A stretch of 5,610 nt of DNA, taken from the NCBI GenBank assembly GCA_937951455.1, contig CALFBU010000287.1, positions 1 through 5,610 on the forward strand. The letters are read 5' to 3'. Under the pieces are notes generated by a model. It ran no database searches, was not told the origin of the DNA, and saw nothing but the letters and a program-made list of their open reading frames with translations. Origin of the DNA: an uncultured Rhizobiaceae group bacterium. Its GTDB lineage: Bacteria; Pseudomonadota; Alphaproteobacteria; Rhizobiales; Rhizobiaceae. The position numbers and the translations under genes are program-made. This document shows positions 1-5,508 of this stretch, in pieces (the stretch's first letter is position 1; each line of letters starts with the position of its first letter).

Positions 1-1
1 A

Positions 2-301
2 ATGGGTGGTGATGAGTTCAGCGTATTGCTTCGTAATGTTTCTGACCAAACCGCTATTATTGAACTATGTGAGGACATCATCTTCTCGGTTTCAGAAGAA
101 ATCAAAATTGAAGATGGCGTAGCCAGTGTAGGAGCAAGTATTGGTATTGCATATTGGCCTCAATATTCAACAACTGCAAATCTAGTTGTCCAAAACGCTG
201 ATAAGGCTCTATATCAAGCAAAACAAAATGGCCGTGGGTGCGTTTTTATTGCTGATGAAAAGCTGAATGAAGCAATTATTGTCGATACAGAAGCGGCTTG
301 A
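2..301 (+). CDS. Diguanylate cyclase, GGDEF domain, C-terminal fragment (5' end outside window)
   Basis: This is the last 99 residues of a GGDEF protein, which would make the second messenger cyclic di-GMP from two GTP. The signature GGDEF sits at the very start of the visible part (residues 2-6). It is followed by the usual strand ASVGASIGIAYWP (residues 41-53) and the C-terminal hallmark ADKALYQAKQNGRG (residues 66-79). The Met before GGDEF is the normal hydrophobic residue of that motif, not a start codon, so the gene begins upstream of base 1. The inhibitory RxxD site normally lies just upstream of GGDEF and cannot be assessed. About 20 residues follow the domain and no EAL domain follows, so this is the protein's C-terminus. 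The signature is intact, so an active cyclase is likely, though sensor domains are unseen. It is convergent with the minus-strand genes and its base use is visibly more AT-rich than the sdh genes. Confidence 0.93.
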   Translation: MGGDEFSVLLRNVSDQTAIIELCEDIIFSVSEEIKIEDGVASVGASIGIAYWPQYSTTANLVVQNADKALYQAKQNGRGCVFIADEKLNEAIIVDTEAA

Positions 302-331
302 ATCTGCATGAGTGATATTAAATACACGTAT

Positions 332-371
332 AAATGCCTCTTACAACATTAACCTTGAAAGAGGCATTTTT
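332..371 (+). terminator. Rho-independent terminator of the GGDEF gene
   Basis: A perfect 11-bp stem, AAATGCCTCTT (332-342) with AAGAGGCATTT (359-369), encloses a 16-base loop, and the run of T continues to 371. It begins 30 bases after the GGDEF stop codon and lies between two convergent genes. Read on the minus strand the same stem is followed by TATACG rather than a clean T tract. It may also stop transcripts from the DUF302 gene, but less convincingly. Confidence 0.85.
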
Positions 372-405
372 AGTTCTGTTGTTTTGCAAATGCTAATGCA
401 AGAAT

Positions 406-861
406 TTATTTGGCAGCGCCGTCTGTCATTTTGGCAATTGCGCCCGCCATGCCCATAAACGCTTTTTCTGCGCCGTCGATTGCGTAGCGTGCCTTAAGTG
501 CTGCTGGATCAAGGTAGCCGATTTTGGTTTGGCCGTTATCATCCCAGATTAAAACACGAATTGGTAGATCAAGACCTGCCATGATGTTTTGTTGCATGAT
601 GGGCGTTCCGATTTGAGGTGCGCCGAAAATAATGAGCGTGCTGTCAGCCAGCTCCATATCGACAGATTTTGCACCTGCTGCATGGTCAATACGCGCAAAC
701 AGCTTTGGCGGAGCGCCCTCGATAATTTTGACAAGTTTGTCAGCCGTATCAGAGACAGAATTATTACTGTCTTTGATAATCCAGCCTTCTTGCGCCTGAG
801 CTGTGCTCATGAGTAAAAATCCAGTCATGAAAAGTGTTATTGCAGAAATAAAAATACGCAT
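406..861 (-). CDS. Exported DUF302 family protein
   Basis: A 151-residue protein with a clear signal peptide: positively charged start, hydrophobic core at residues 4-19, and probable signal peptidase I cleavage after AQA (residue 23). The mature part, roughly residues 30-127, matches the DUF302 family (PF03625). The recognisable blocks are LFARIDHAAGAKSV (54-67), LIIFGAPQIGTPIMQ (76-90), the GLDLPIRVLIWDD region (96-108) and a YLDPAALKARY segment (116-126). DUF302 has known structures but no established biochemical role; exported copies are common in proteobacteria. The start is supported by AAAGGA 8 bases upstream of the ATG. It lies 65 bases downstream of the DUF2007 gene on the same strand with no clear terminator between, so it could be co-transcribed or have its own promoter. 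The family call is from recalled motifs; the function is unknown. Confidence 0.88.
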   Translation of the reverse strand: MRIFISAITLFMTGFLLMSTAQAQEGWIIKDSNNSVSDTADKLVKIIEGAPPKLFARIDHAAGAKSVDMELADSTLIIFGAPQIGTPIMQQNIMAGLDLPIRVLIWDDNGQTKIGYLDPAALKARYAIDGAEKAFMGMAGAIAKMTDGAAK

Positions 862-926
862 TTTTAATGTCCTTTAAAATCAATACTGAATGAAGTTTAT
901 GTGAGCGGTAAGGCGAATGAAAGGCG

Positions 927-1283
927 TTAGTCTTTCACGTTCTTTTTATATTTGCGTGAGCGTGACCACCAAGGCATCCATGCAAATAGATATGAAAGTA
1001 ATAATCCTATAATTCCTCTAGGCATATTGCGCCTAAAAGCTTCGCTTTCAGTTTCAAGTCGTGAAGGTTTGTCATCGCTTAATGCCAATAGTCCTTGGGC
1101 ATCTTCCAAGTCATCTTCCGCAACCATTAAACTCATGCCGCCAACGGCAACGCTTAAAAAAGGTGCTGTCTGATTGATGTTCTTATGAAATATGGTTGCA
1201 GGTATGCCTGCTGCAACAAGGCTGGATTTTGCAACCTCAGCCTCGCCTGTGTTGTAATAGACTTTGGCTATTACCAGTGACAA
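927..1283 (-). CDS. DUF2007-type putative signal-transducing protein with C-terminal membrane segment
   Basis: A 118-residue protein. Residues 3-67 fit the DUF2007 family (PF09413, annotated as putative signal transducing protein): KVYYNTGEAEVAKSSLVAAGIP (7-28) is the typical strand-helix opening, and GGMSLMVAEDDLEDAQGLL (48-66) is the typical second half. A charged linker (70-86) leads to a hydrophobic segment (about 90-106, with WMPWW) and a basic tail SRSRKYKKNVKD, which suggests a single membrane anchor with a cytoplasmic C-terminus. The start is TTG. An in-frame TAA, the stop of the upstream gene, lies only two codons before it, and no ATG or GTG occurs before residue 50. AAAGG lies about 10 bases upstream. 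The 6-base gap to the His-rich gene suggests coupled translation. Real function is unknown; DUF2007 is a small regulatory-looking domain without a firmly defined ligand. Confidence 0.82.
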   Translation of the reverse strand: MSLVIAKVYYNTGEAEVAKSSLVAAGIPATIFHKNINQTAPFLSVAVGGMSLMVAEDDLEDAQGLLALSDDKPSRLETESEAFRRNMPRGIIGLLLSYLFAWMPWWSRSRKYKKNVKD

Positions 1284-1289
1284 ACCAGC

Positions 1290-1529
1290 TTAACCTTTAC
1301 GGATATGGTGCAAAACGCCATGACGATGCTTGTGGCAGGTTTTCACAAAGCGCTGGTTGATGAGGCTCGTATGGCAATGTCTGTGCGATTTTCTTTTACG
1401 CTTCAGGTGAGCCGTTTCATATGTGCCAACTTCCGGTTTTGACGTATTGGTCGCATAAGCTGGTGCTACAGCAAGACCTGCAACCAGTGCCATGGATAGG
1501 GATATTGATGTCATCTTTAGAATGCGCAT
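1290..1529 (-). CDS. Small exported His/Lys/Arg-rich protein with two Cys-His clusters, function unknown
   Basis: A 79-residue protein I do not recognise. Residues 1-26 form a good signal peptide: RILK start, hydrophobic core SLSMALVAGLAVA, probable cleavage after AYA. The mature part of about 53 residues is strongly basic and contains nine His and two Cys. They cluster in two near-mirror motifs, HRHCH (49-53) and CHKHRH (65-70), with a final HH (74-75). This pattern suggests periplasmic metal or heme binding, or a disulfide between C52 and C65, but that is inference. The ATG start is supported by GAAAGGA 7 bases upstream and by the signal peptide beginning at once. The gene follows sdhB by 69 bases and precedes the DUF2007 gene by 6 bases in the same reading frame. 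Its leader is highly structured (see the hairpin at 1529-1586). Confidence 0.78.
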   Translation of the reverse strand: MRILKMTSISLSMALVAGLAVAPAYATNTSKPEVGTYETAHLKRKRKSHRHCHTSLINQRFVKTCHKHRHGVLHHIRKG

Positions 1530-1586
1530 GGGTTATTCCTTTCGTGCGTTGATTTTGAGAATCTACCACGAAAATTAAATAACCCA
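1529..1586 (-). promoter_or_regulatory. Long leader hairpin covering the ribosome binding site of the His-rich gene
   Basis: Read as minus-strand RNA, TGGGTTATT (1586 to 1578) pairs perfectly over 9 bp with AATAACCCA (1537 to 1529), the last base being the A of the start codon. Inside it TTTCGTG (1573 to 1567) pairs over 7 bp with CACGAAA (1546 to 1540), and inside that GATT (1563 to 1560) pairs with AATC (1554 to 1551). The internal loop between the outer stems is only 4 by 2 bases, and the 2-base side is the GG of the Shine-Dalgarno AAAGGA. The ribosome binding site is therefore mostly paired. This could regulate translation, or block transcription coming from sdhB. No T tract follows, so it is not a standard intrinsic terminator. 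The pairing is seen directly; any regulatory role is inference. Confidence 0.55.
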
Positions 1587-1598
1587 AATGCGTTAGGT

Positions 1599-2378
1599 CT
1601 AAACTCGACGCTCGACCATCATTTTCTTGATTTCTGCAATAGCCTTTGCAGGGTTCAAATCCTTTGGACAAGCTTGTGCGCAGTTCATGATGGTGTGGCA
1701 GCGGTAGAGGCGGAAGGGGTCTTCCAGATCATCCAGACGTTCGCCCGTTGCTTCATCGCGTGAATCAATCAACCAGCGGTAGGCTTGCAGCAGAACTGCA
1801 GGGCCCAGATAACGATCACCATTCCACCAGTAAGATGGGCATGAGGTTGAACAACATGCACACAGGATACACTCATAAAGACCATCGAGCTTTTCGCGGT
1901 CTTCCTCAGATTGAAGCCATTCCGTGCGCGGTTGGTTGCTCTCGGTTTTCAACCAAGGCTGAATCGAGCGGTGTTGCGCGTAGAAATTATTCATGTCAGG
2001 GATCAAATCCTTGACCACTTTCATGTGCGGTAGCGGGTAAACTTTTACAGCGCCTGCAACTTCATCCATGCCCTTGGTGCAAGCAAGTGTATTCGTGCCG
2101 TCGATGTTCATCGCGCATGAGCCACAAATGCCTTCGCGGCAAGAACGACGCAATGTCAGGGTCGGGTCAATATTATTCTTGATCCACAAAAGACCATCCA
2201 GCACCATGGGTCCACAATCGTCCATGTCGACGAAATAGGTATCAATCGAAGGGTTCTGACCGTCGTCCGGGTTCCAGCGATAAATGCGGAACTCCTGAAG
2301 ATTGGTCGAGCCTTCCGGCTTCGGCCATGTCTTACCTTCGTTGATTGTGGAATTTTTTGGGAGTGCTAGTTCAACCAT
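1599..2378 (-). CDS. sdhB: Succinate dehydrogenase iron-sulfur subunit SdhB
   Basis: A 259-residue electron-transfer subunit of complex II, on the cytoplasmic face of the inner membrane. It passes electrons from SdhA FAD to ubiquinone. The N-terminal ferredoxin domain binds [2Fe-2S] through C80, C85, C88 and C100 (motif CREGICGSC, then a distal Cys). The C-terminal domain has [12 protein letters not shown] (170-181) and [17 protein letters not shown] (227-243). By alignment with E. coli SdhB, C170, C173, C176 and C237 hold [4Fe-4S], and C180, C227 and C233 hold [3Fe-4S]. W185 matches the quinone-site Trp164. Length is normal for the alphaproteobacterial/mitochondrial type, with a longer N-terminus than E. 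coli. The ATG has AAGG 10 bases upstream, inside the end of orf98, and the gap to orf98 is 5 bases. It is the last gene of the operon. Confidence 0.98.
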   Translation of the reverse strand: MVELALPKNSTINEGKTWPKPEGSTNLQEFRIYRWNPDDGQNPSIDTYFVDMDDCGPMVLDGLLWIKNNIDPTLTLRRSCREGICGSCAMNIDGTNTLACTKGMDEVAGAVKVYPLPHMKVVKDLIPDMNNFYAQHRSIQPWLKTESNQPRTEWLQSEEDREKLDGLYECILCACCSTSCPSYWWNGDRYLGPAVLLQAYRWLIDSRDEATGERLDDLEDPFRLYRCHTIMNCAQACPKDLNPAKAIAEIKKMMVERRV

Positions 2379-2383
2379 GTTGT

Positions 2384-2680
2384 TTAAACCTTGCTGCTTT
2401 CTAATGCTTCAGCTTCATTTTCTTCCGCTCTTTCGCGAAGGAATGTGTAAATCTGAACTGTAATCATGAAAAACAAGAACCCGGTGATGAGCGTTACCGC
2501 CCAGGCACCGACGCTTGCTATGTTTTGTATGCCAAGGAAATGCCCTGACACAACTTCAATGGCCTTGAACACAACGGTTAAGCCAGCGACCATCCAAAGA
2601 CTTTTGGAAATCTTGGCAATACCAAAGGCAATAATACCATTGATAACCAGACCGATTGCAATTGCGAGTATTGTGTTCAC
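2384..2680 (-). CDS. Small three-helix membrane protein (orf98) inserted between sdhA and sdhB, unrecognised
   Basis: A 98-residue protein I cannot assign to a family. Three hydrophobic segments are visible, at about residues 3-22, 27-45 and 56-80, followed by an acidic, Glu-rich cytoplasmic-looking tail (82-94). A lone His (H47) lies in the loop after helix 2. The start is GTG, with TAAGGA 9 bases upstream; the TAA of that Shine-Dalgarno is also the sdhA stop codon. The gap is 12 bases from sdhA and 5 bases to sdhB, so it is surely co-transcribed and probably translationally coupled. Coding is further supported by its exact fit between the two sdh genes and its hydrophobic, helix-spaced composition. 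The position suggests a role tied to complex II (assembly, stability or quinone access), but nothing in its sequence proves that. It is not a second SdhC or SdhD: it has none of their heme or quinone motifs. Confidence 0.85.
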   Translation of the reverse strand: MNTILAIAIGLVINGIIAFGIAKISKSLWMVAGLTVVFKAIEVVSGHFLGIQNIASVGAWAVTLITGFLFFMITVQIYTFLRERAEENEAEALESSKV

Positions 2681-2689
2681 TTGCCTTCT

Positions 2690-2695
2690 TCCTTA
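2690..2695 (-). promoter_or_regulatory. Shine-Dalgarno of orf98 overlapping the sdhA stop codon
   Basis: TAAGGA on the minus strand contains the sdhA stop TAA and the AAGGA ribosome binding site, 9 bases before the GTG of orf98. This supports the unusual GTG start and implies that ribosomes finishing sdhA help to initiate orf98. Confidence 0.7.
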
Positions 2696-4549
2696 GTAAA
2701 CGCGCGCTTTTGGTGCGATTTTCTTCGGGTCAATGCCGCCTTCATTATGACTGAGGAGAGGCTTGGTTGTCACGCTGCGGTAGCTGAGTTTAACCTTGCC
2801 TTTATCATCCACGCTTGCCAGCGTGTGCTTGCGCCATTTTTTATCATCGCGATCCTTGTAATCTTCATGGGCGTGTGCGCCACGGCTTTCCTTGCGTGCT
2901 TCTGCACCGTAAACGGTCGTGATGGCACAGGGCATAAGATTATCAAGTTCAAGGGTTTCAACCAGATCCGAATTCCAGATCATGGAACGGTCTGTCACTT
3001 TGATGTCAGCAAGTTTGCTGTAAGCCTCGTCCATGCGCTTGCAACCCTGTTTCAAGGTTTCATCGGTACGGAATACTGCAGCATCTTCCTGCATGATATG
3101 TTGCATTTCATCGCGCAGGTGCGCAGTAGGCGTTGCGCCGTCTGCATGACGCTTGGCGTCAAAGCGATCCATGATTTTTTCGCAACATTTTGCATTTGGT
3201 ACTGCGATCGGCGCATCACGATCAACCACCTGACCCGCCTTGATGGCAGCGGCACGTCCGAAGACGACCAGATCAATCAGTGAGTTTGAACCCAAACGGT
3301 TTGCACCGTGAACAGAGGCACAAGCCGCTTCACCCACAGCCATCAGGCCCGGCACGGTTGCGTTTTCGTTTTTCGAAGTTGGGTTAAGCACTTCGCCCCA
3401 ATAATTGGTTGGAATGCCGCCCATATTGTAGTGAACAGTTGGGAGAACAGGGATTGGCTCTTTGGTGACATCAACGCCTGCGAAAATGCGCGCAGATTCT
3501 GAAATGCCCGGCAGACGCTGGTGTAATGTTTCAGGTGGCAGGTGATTCAAATGCAGGTGAATGTGGTCACCGTTTTTGCCAACACCGCGCCCTTCACGAA
3601 TTTCCATCGTCATACAGCGAGAAACCACATCGCGAGAAGCGAGGTCTTTATAAGTCGGGGCATAACGCTCCATGAAGCGCTCGCCTTCGGAGTTTGTCAG
3701 ATAGCCGCCTTCACCGCGCGCACCTTCTGTAATCAGACAACCCGCACCATAAATGCCGGTTGGGTGGAACTGAACGAACTCCATATCCTGTAGTGGCAAG
3801 CCAGCGCGTGCGACCATGCCGTTGCCATCGCCTGTACAGGTATGAGCAGAGGTTGCAGAGAAATAAGCGCGGCCATAACCGCCCGTGGCGAGCACAACCA
3901 TCTTTGCATTAAAGCGGTGGATTGTGCCGTCGTCGAGGTTCCAGGCGATGATGCCAGTGCAAACGCCATCGTCTGACATGATCAGATCAATCGCGAAATA
4001 TTCGATGTAGAATTCTGCATTATGTCTGAGTGACTGGCCGTAAAGCGTGTGCAGGATTGCGTGGCCGGTACGGTCGGCTGCAGCACACGTTCTTTGTACG
4101 GGCGGGCCTTCACCATATTCTGTGGTGTGACCGCCGAACGGACGCTGATAAATTTTACCTTCTTCGGTGCGTGAGAAAGGTACGCCGTAATGCTCAAGCT
4201 CGTAAACGGCTTCGGGTGCTTCTTGCGCGAGGTATTCCATCGCGTCGACATCGCCCAACCAGTCAGAACCTTTGACCGTATCGTACAAGTGCCACTGCCA
4301 GCTGTCAGGACCCATGTTGCCAAGAGAAGCAGCGATGCCGCCTTGTGCTGCAACCGTGTGTGATCTGGTCGGGAAGACTTTTGTGACACAAGCCGTCGAC
4401 AAGCCTTGTTCCGCCATGCCCAAAGTTGCGCGAAGACCCGCGCCACCTGCGCCGACCACCACAACGTCGTGGTAATGGTCTACAAACTCATAAGCTTTGC
4501 CATTATGAGTGCCATTTGTTTTACCGTTCGATTTACCATTCGTAGCCAT
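2693..4549 (-). CDS. sdhA: Succinate dehydrogenase flavoprotein subunit SdhA
   Basis: A 618-residue catalytic subunit that oxidises succinate to fumarate in the TCA cycle and the respiratory chain. The Rossmann motif VVGAGGAG (31-38) binds FAD. H64 in [11 protein letters not shown] (61-71) is the covalent FAD-linking His (E. coli H45). Substrate-site residues match E. coli: H262 in QFHPTG, R306 in LASRDVV, H373 in VHYNMGG and R418 in [11 protein letters not shown]. The C-terminal capping and helical region runs through [20 protein letters not shown] (545-564) to a normal end. Length is slightly above the family norm because of a low-complexity N-terminus (residues 1-18, repeated Asn-Gly-Lys units) ahead of the usual [17 protein letters not shown]. 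The start has GGAGG 12 bases upstream, within the last codons of sdhD; the sdhD gap is 8 bases. Flavinylation normally needs SdhE, which is not in this window. Confidence 0.99.
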   Translation of the reverse strand: MATNGKSNGKTNGTHNGKAYEFVDHYHDVVVVGAGGAGLRATLGMAEQGLSTACVTKVFPTRSHTVAAQGGIAASLGNMGPDSWQWHLYDTVKGSDWLGDVDAMEYLAQEAPEAVYELEHYGVPFSRTEEGKIYQRPFGGHTTEYGEGPPVQRTCAAADRTGHAILHTLYGQSLRHNAEFYIEYFAIDLIMSDDGVCTGIIAWNLDDGTIHRFNAKMVVLATGGYGRAYFSATSAHTCTGDGNGMVARAGLPLQDMEFVQFHPTGIYGAGCLITEGARGEGGYLTNSEGERFMERYAPTYKDLASRDVVSRCMTMEIREGRGVGKNGDHIHLHLNHLPPETLHQRLPGISESARIFAGVDVTKEPIPVLPTVHYNMGGIPTNYWGEVLNPTSKNENATVPGLMAVGEAACASVHGANRLGSNSLIDLVVFGRAAAIKAGQVVDRDAPIAVPNAKCCEKIMDRFDAKRHADGATPTAHLRDEMQHIMQEDAAVFRTDETLKQGCKRMDEAYSKLADIKVTDRSMIWNSDLVETLELDNLMPCAITTVYGAEARKESRGAHAHEDYKDRDDKKWRKHTLASVDDKGKVKLSYRSVTTKPLLSHNEGGIDPKKIAPKARVY

Positions 4550-4557
4550 CTGTGCGA

Positions 4558-4956
4558 TTAGCCTCCAAAACCAAGTTTAAGAACTGCAAATGCGCTGGCA
4601 ATGCCAATCGCAGAGCAGAAGAAAATATTTAACATGACGCAAACAACTTTCGCGCCTTCAGAATGGATGTAGTCCTCAATGATGACCTGCATTCCAAGCT
4701 TCATATGTATACATACAGATAGGATCACGCCCAGCATTACAAAGGCCACGAAGGGGTGAGAAAGTGTCGCGGCAACCTCAGCATGATCAGCGCCGTTCAG
4801 CGACACAACAATCCAGATGAAGAATAACAATAACGGTACATTGGCCACGGCTGTTACGCGTTGACGCCAAAAATGGTCTGTTCCGTCTTTGGCAGAGCCC
4901 AGCCCGCGAACCTTGCCAAGCGGCGTGCGCATATCTTTTGCAGATTTGTCTGACAT
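4558..4956 (-). CDS. sdhD: Succinate dehydrogenase membrane anchor subunit SdhD
   Basis: A 132-residue anchor protein of complex II with three membrane helices, at about residues 36-53, 65-87 and 103-126, after a basic cytoplasmic N-terminus. The alphaproteobacterial signature [20 protein letters not shown] spans 84-103. H84 corresponds to the heme b ligand H71 of E. coli SdhD. D95 and Y96 correspond to D82 and the quinone-binding Y83; the His-to-Asp spacing of 11 is identical. The C-terminal GFGG is written with GGAGG, which also serves as the ribosome binding site of sdhA. The start ATG has AGGAG 6 bases upstream, overlapping the sdhC stop codon. The gap to sdhC is 9 bases. Identity rests on motif and context, both strong. 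Confidence 0.95.
   Translation of the reverse strand: MSDKSAKDMRTPLGKVRGLGSAKDGTDHFWRQRVTAVANVPLLLFFIWIVVSLNGADHAEVAATLSHPFVAFVMLGVILSVCIHMKLGMQVIIEDYIHSEGAKVVCVMLNIFFCSAIGIASAFAVLKLGFGG
4562..4566 (-). promoter_or_regulatory. sdhA Shine-Dalgarno inside the sdhD C-terminal codons
   Basis: GGAGG on the minus strand encodes the last two Gly residues of SdhD and lies 12 bases before the sdhA ATG, a rather long spacing. It is the strongest ribosome binding site near this start and supports translational coupling of sdhD and sdhA. Confidence 0.6.
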
Positions 4957-4962
4957 GGGTCT

Positions 4963-4968
4963 CTCCTA
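4963..4968 (-). promoter_or_regulatory. sdhD Shine-Dalgarno overlapping the sdhC stop codon
   Basis: TAGGAG on the minus strand joins the sdhC stop TAG with AGGAG, 6 bases ahead of the sdhD ATG. The arrangement matches that at the sdhA-orf98 junction and suggests coupled production of the two anchor subunits. Confidence 0.7.
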
Positions 4969-5364
4969 TCGAATTGAATAGCCGATGACCCAAATCAGGA
5001 TCGTGGCTGCAATTGAAAATACCCAAGTAAGATTGGCCAACTTGGTGGTGAAATGTTTGTCAAAGCCCTTACCCATGTCCCACATAAGGTGGCGAAGCCC
5101 TCCCGCCATGTGATGCATCAGCGCCCAAGTGTATCCAAACAAGATAAGACGCCCAATAAAGGAACTGAAAAAACCAGCCACCCAGTTGAAGTAAGTCGGC
5201 GAGGTTGCGGCAGAAAATAACCACCATGCAACCAGTATCGTGCCGAAATACAAGGCTGCGCCCGTAATGCGGTTAACGATGGATGCCACCATGGTTGGAA
5301 TCGGTTTATAAATGGACAAATGAGGAGAAAGTGGCCGCTTGTCCTGCAGCTCGATATTGGACAT
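4966..5364 (-). CDS. sdhC: Succinate dehydrogenase cytochrome b556 subunit SdhC
   Basis: A 132-residue anchor protein that, with SdhD, holds heme b and forms the ubiquinone site. The family opening RPLSPHLSIYKP is at 10-21. S28 and R32 in ASIVNRITG correspond to the quinone-site S27 and R31 of E. coli. HHMAGGLRHLMWD (84-96) is the second signature; H85 aligns with the heme ligand H84 of E. coli, and H92 is the His seven residues further on. Three membrane helices lie at about 26-50, 67-88 and 109-129. One departure: the residue before R32 is Asn (N31), where most relatives have His. The ATG has AAAGG 8 bases upstream. It is the first gene of the operon, with about 246 bases of noncoding sequence before it in this window. 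Confidence 0.96.
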   Translation of the reverse strand: MSNIELQDKRPLSPHLSIYKPIPTMVASIVNRITGAALYFGTILVAWWLFSAATSPTYFNWVAGFFSSFIGRLILFGYTWALMHHMAGGLRHLMWDMGKGFDKHFTTKLANLTWVFSIAATILIWVIGYSIR

Positions 5365-5440
5365 AAGTCTTACCTTTGTCTTTGGCCTTTTTATCAGGCT
5401 AAATGATTGGTTAGGGCTAATACCCCGATCTTCATCTATC

Positions 5441-5470
5441 CTTTTACTTCGACTCGCTTAACAGAGTCAA
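5441..5470 (-). promoter_or_regulatory. Candidate sdhC promoter (-35 TTGACT, -10 TAAAAG)
   Basis: On the minus strand TTGACT (5470 to 5465) matches the -35 consensus at five of six bases. After an 18-base spacer, TAAAAG (5446 to 5441) matches the -10 consensus at four of six. It would start transcription about 70 bases ahead of the sdhC ATG. The -10 is weak and the assignment is tentative; it is the best candidate I found by eye. Confidence 0.3.
5451..5468. repeat. Inverted repeat GACTC-N8-GAGTC within the candidate promoter
   Basis: GACTC (5451-5455) and GAGTC (5464-5468) flank a TTAA centre at 5458-5461, so 14 of 18 bases are symmetric. It lies in the spacer of the candidate sdhC promoter and overlaps its -35, where a repressor could act. 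The symmetry is seen directly; operator function is inference. Confidence 0.35.
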
Positions 5471-5508
5471 AACATACCTTCGTAGGGGCTGAAATTAGCC
5501 AAAACATA
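5468..5508. repeat. Two CAAAACATA direct repeats upstream of sdhC
   Basis: The 9-base sequence CAAAACATA occurs at 5468-5476 and 5500-5508, 32 bases start to start, about three helical turns. A near-match in the opposite direction, TATGTTTG, is at 5527-5534. The first copy abuts the candidate -35. They may be regulator binding sites, or chance matches in AT-rich DNA. Confidence 0.35.

Noticed and set aside
2..4. ATG at the left edge as a real start of the GGDEF gene
   Set aside because: It encodes the residue directly before GGDEF inside the domain; the first half of the domain must lie outside the window.
384..401. Inverted repeat TTGCA...TGCAA after the DUF302 gene as a terminator
   Set aside because: The stem is only 5 bp, is AT-rich and has no T tract. 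The stronger hairpin at 332-371 is a better stop for both directions.
1529..1586. The leader hairpin as an intrinsic terminator of the sdh operon
   Set aside because: No T tract follows the stem; the next bases are the start of a coding sequence with a good ribosome binding site. Attenuation is still possible, but it is not a standard terminator.
1529..1586. The same inverted repeat as a miniature mobile element
   Set aside because: It is only 58 bases, has no visible target-site duplication, and no second copy is in the window.
2384..2680. orf98 as a duplicated SdhC or SdhD anchor
   Set aside because: It lacks the RPLSPH, HHxxGGxRH and HMKLGMQ...EDY motifs, and both anchors are already present in complete form.
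2681..3283. A 200-codon open frame on the plus strand
   Set aside because: It lies antisense to sdhA, whose protein has every expected catalytic motif through this region. The translated frame has no family resemblance I recognise.
3982..4464. A 160-codon minus-strand open frame within sdhA in another frame
   Set aside because: It overlaps the FAD-binding part of sdhA in a shifted frame and has an Arg/Ser/Thr-rich composition typical of out-of-frame translation.
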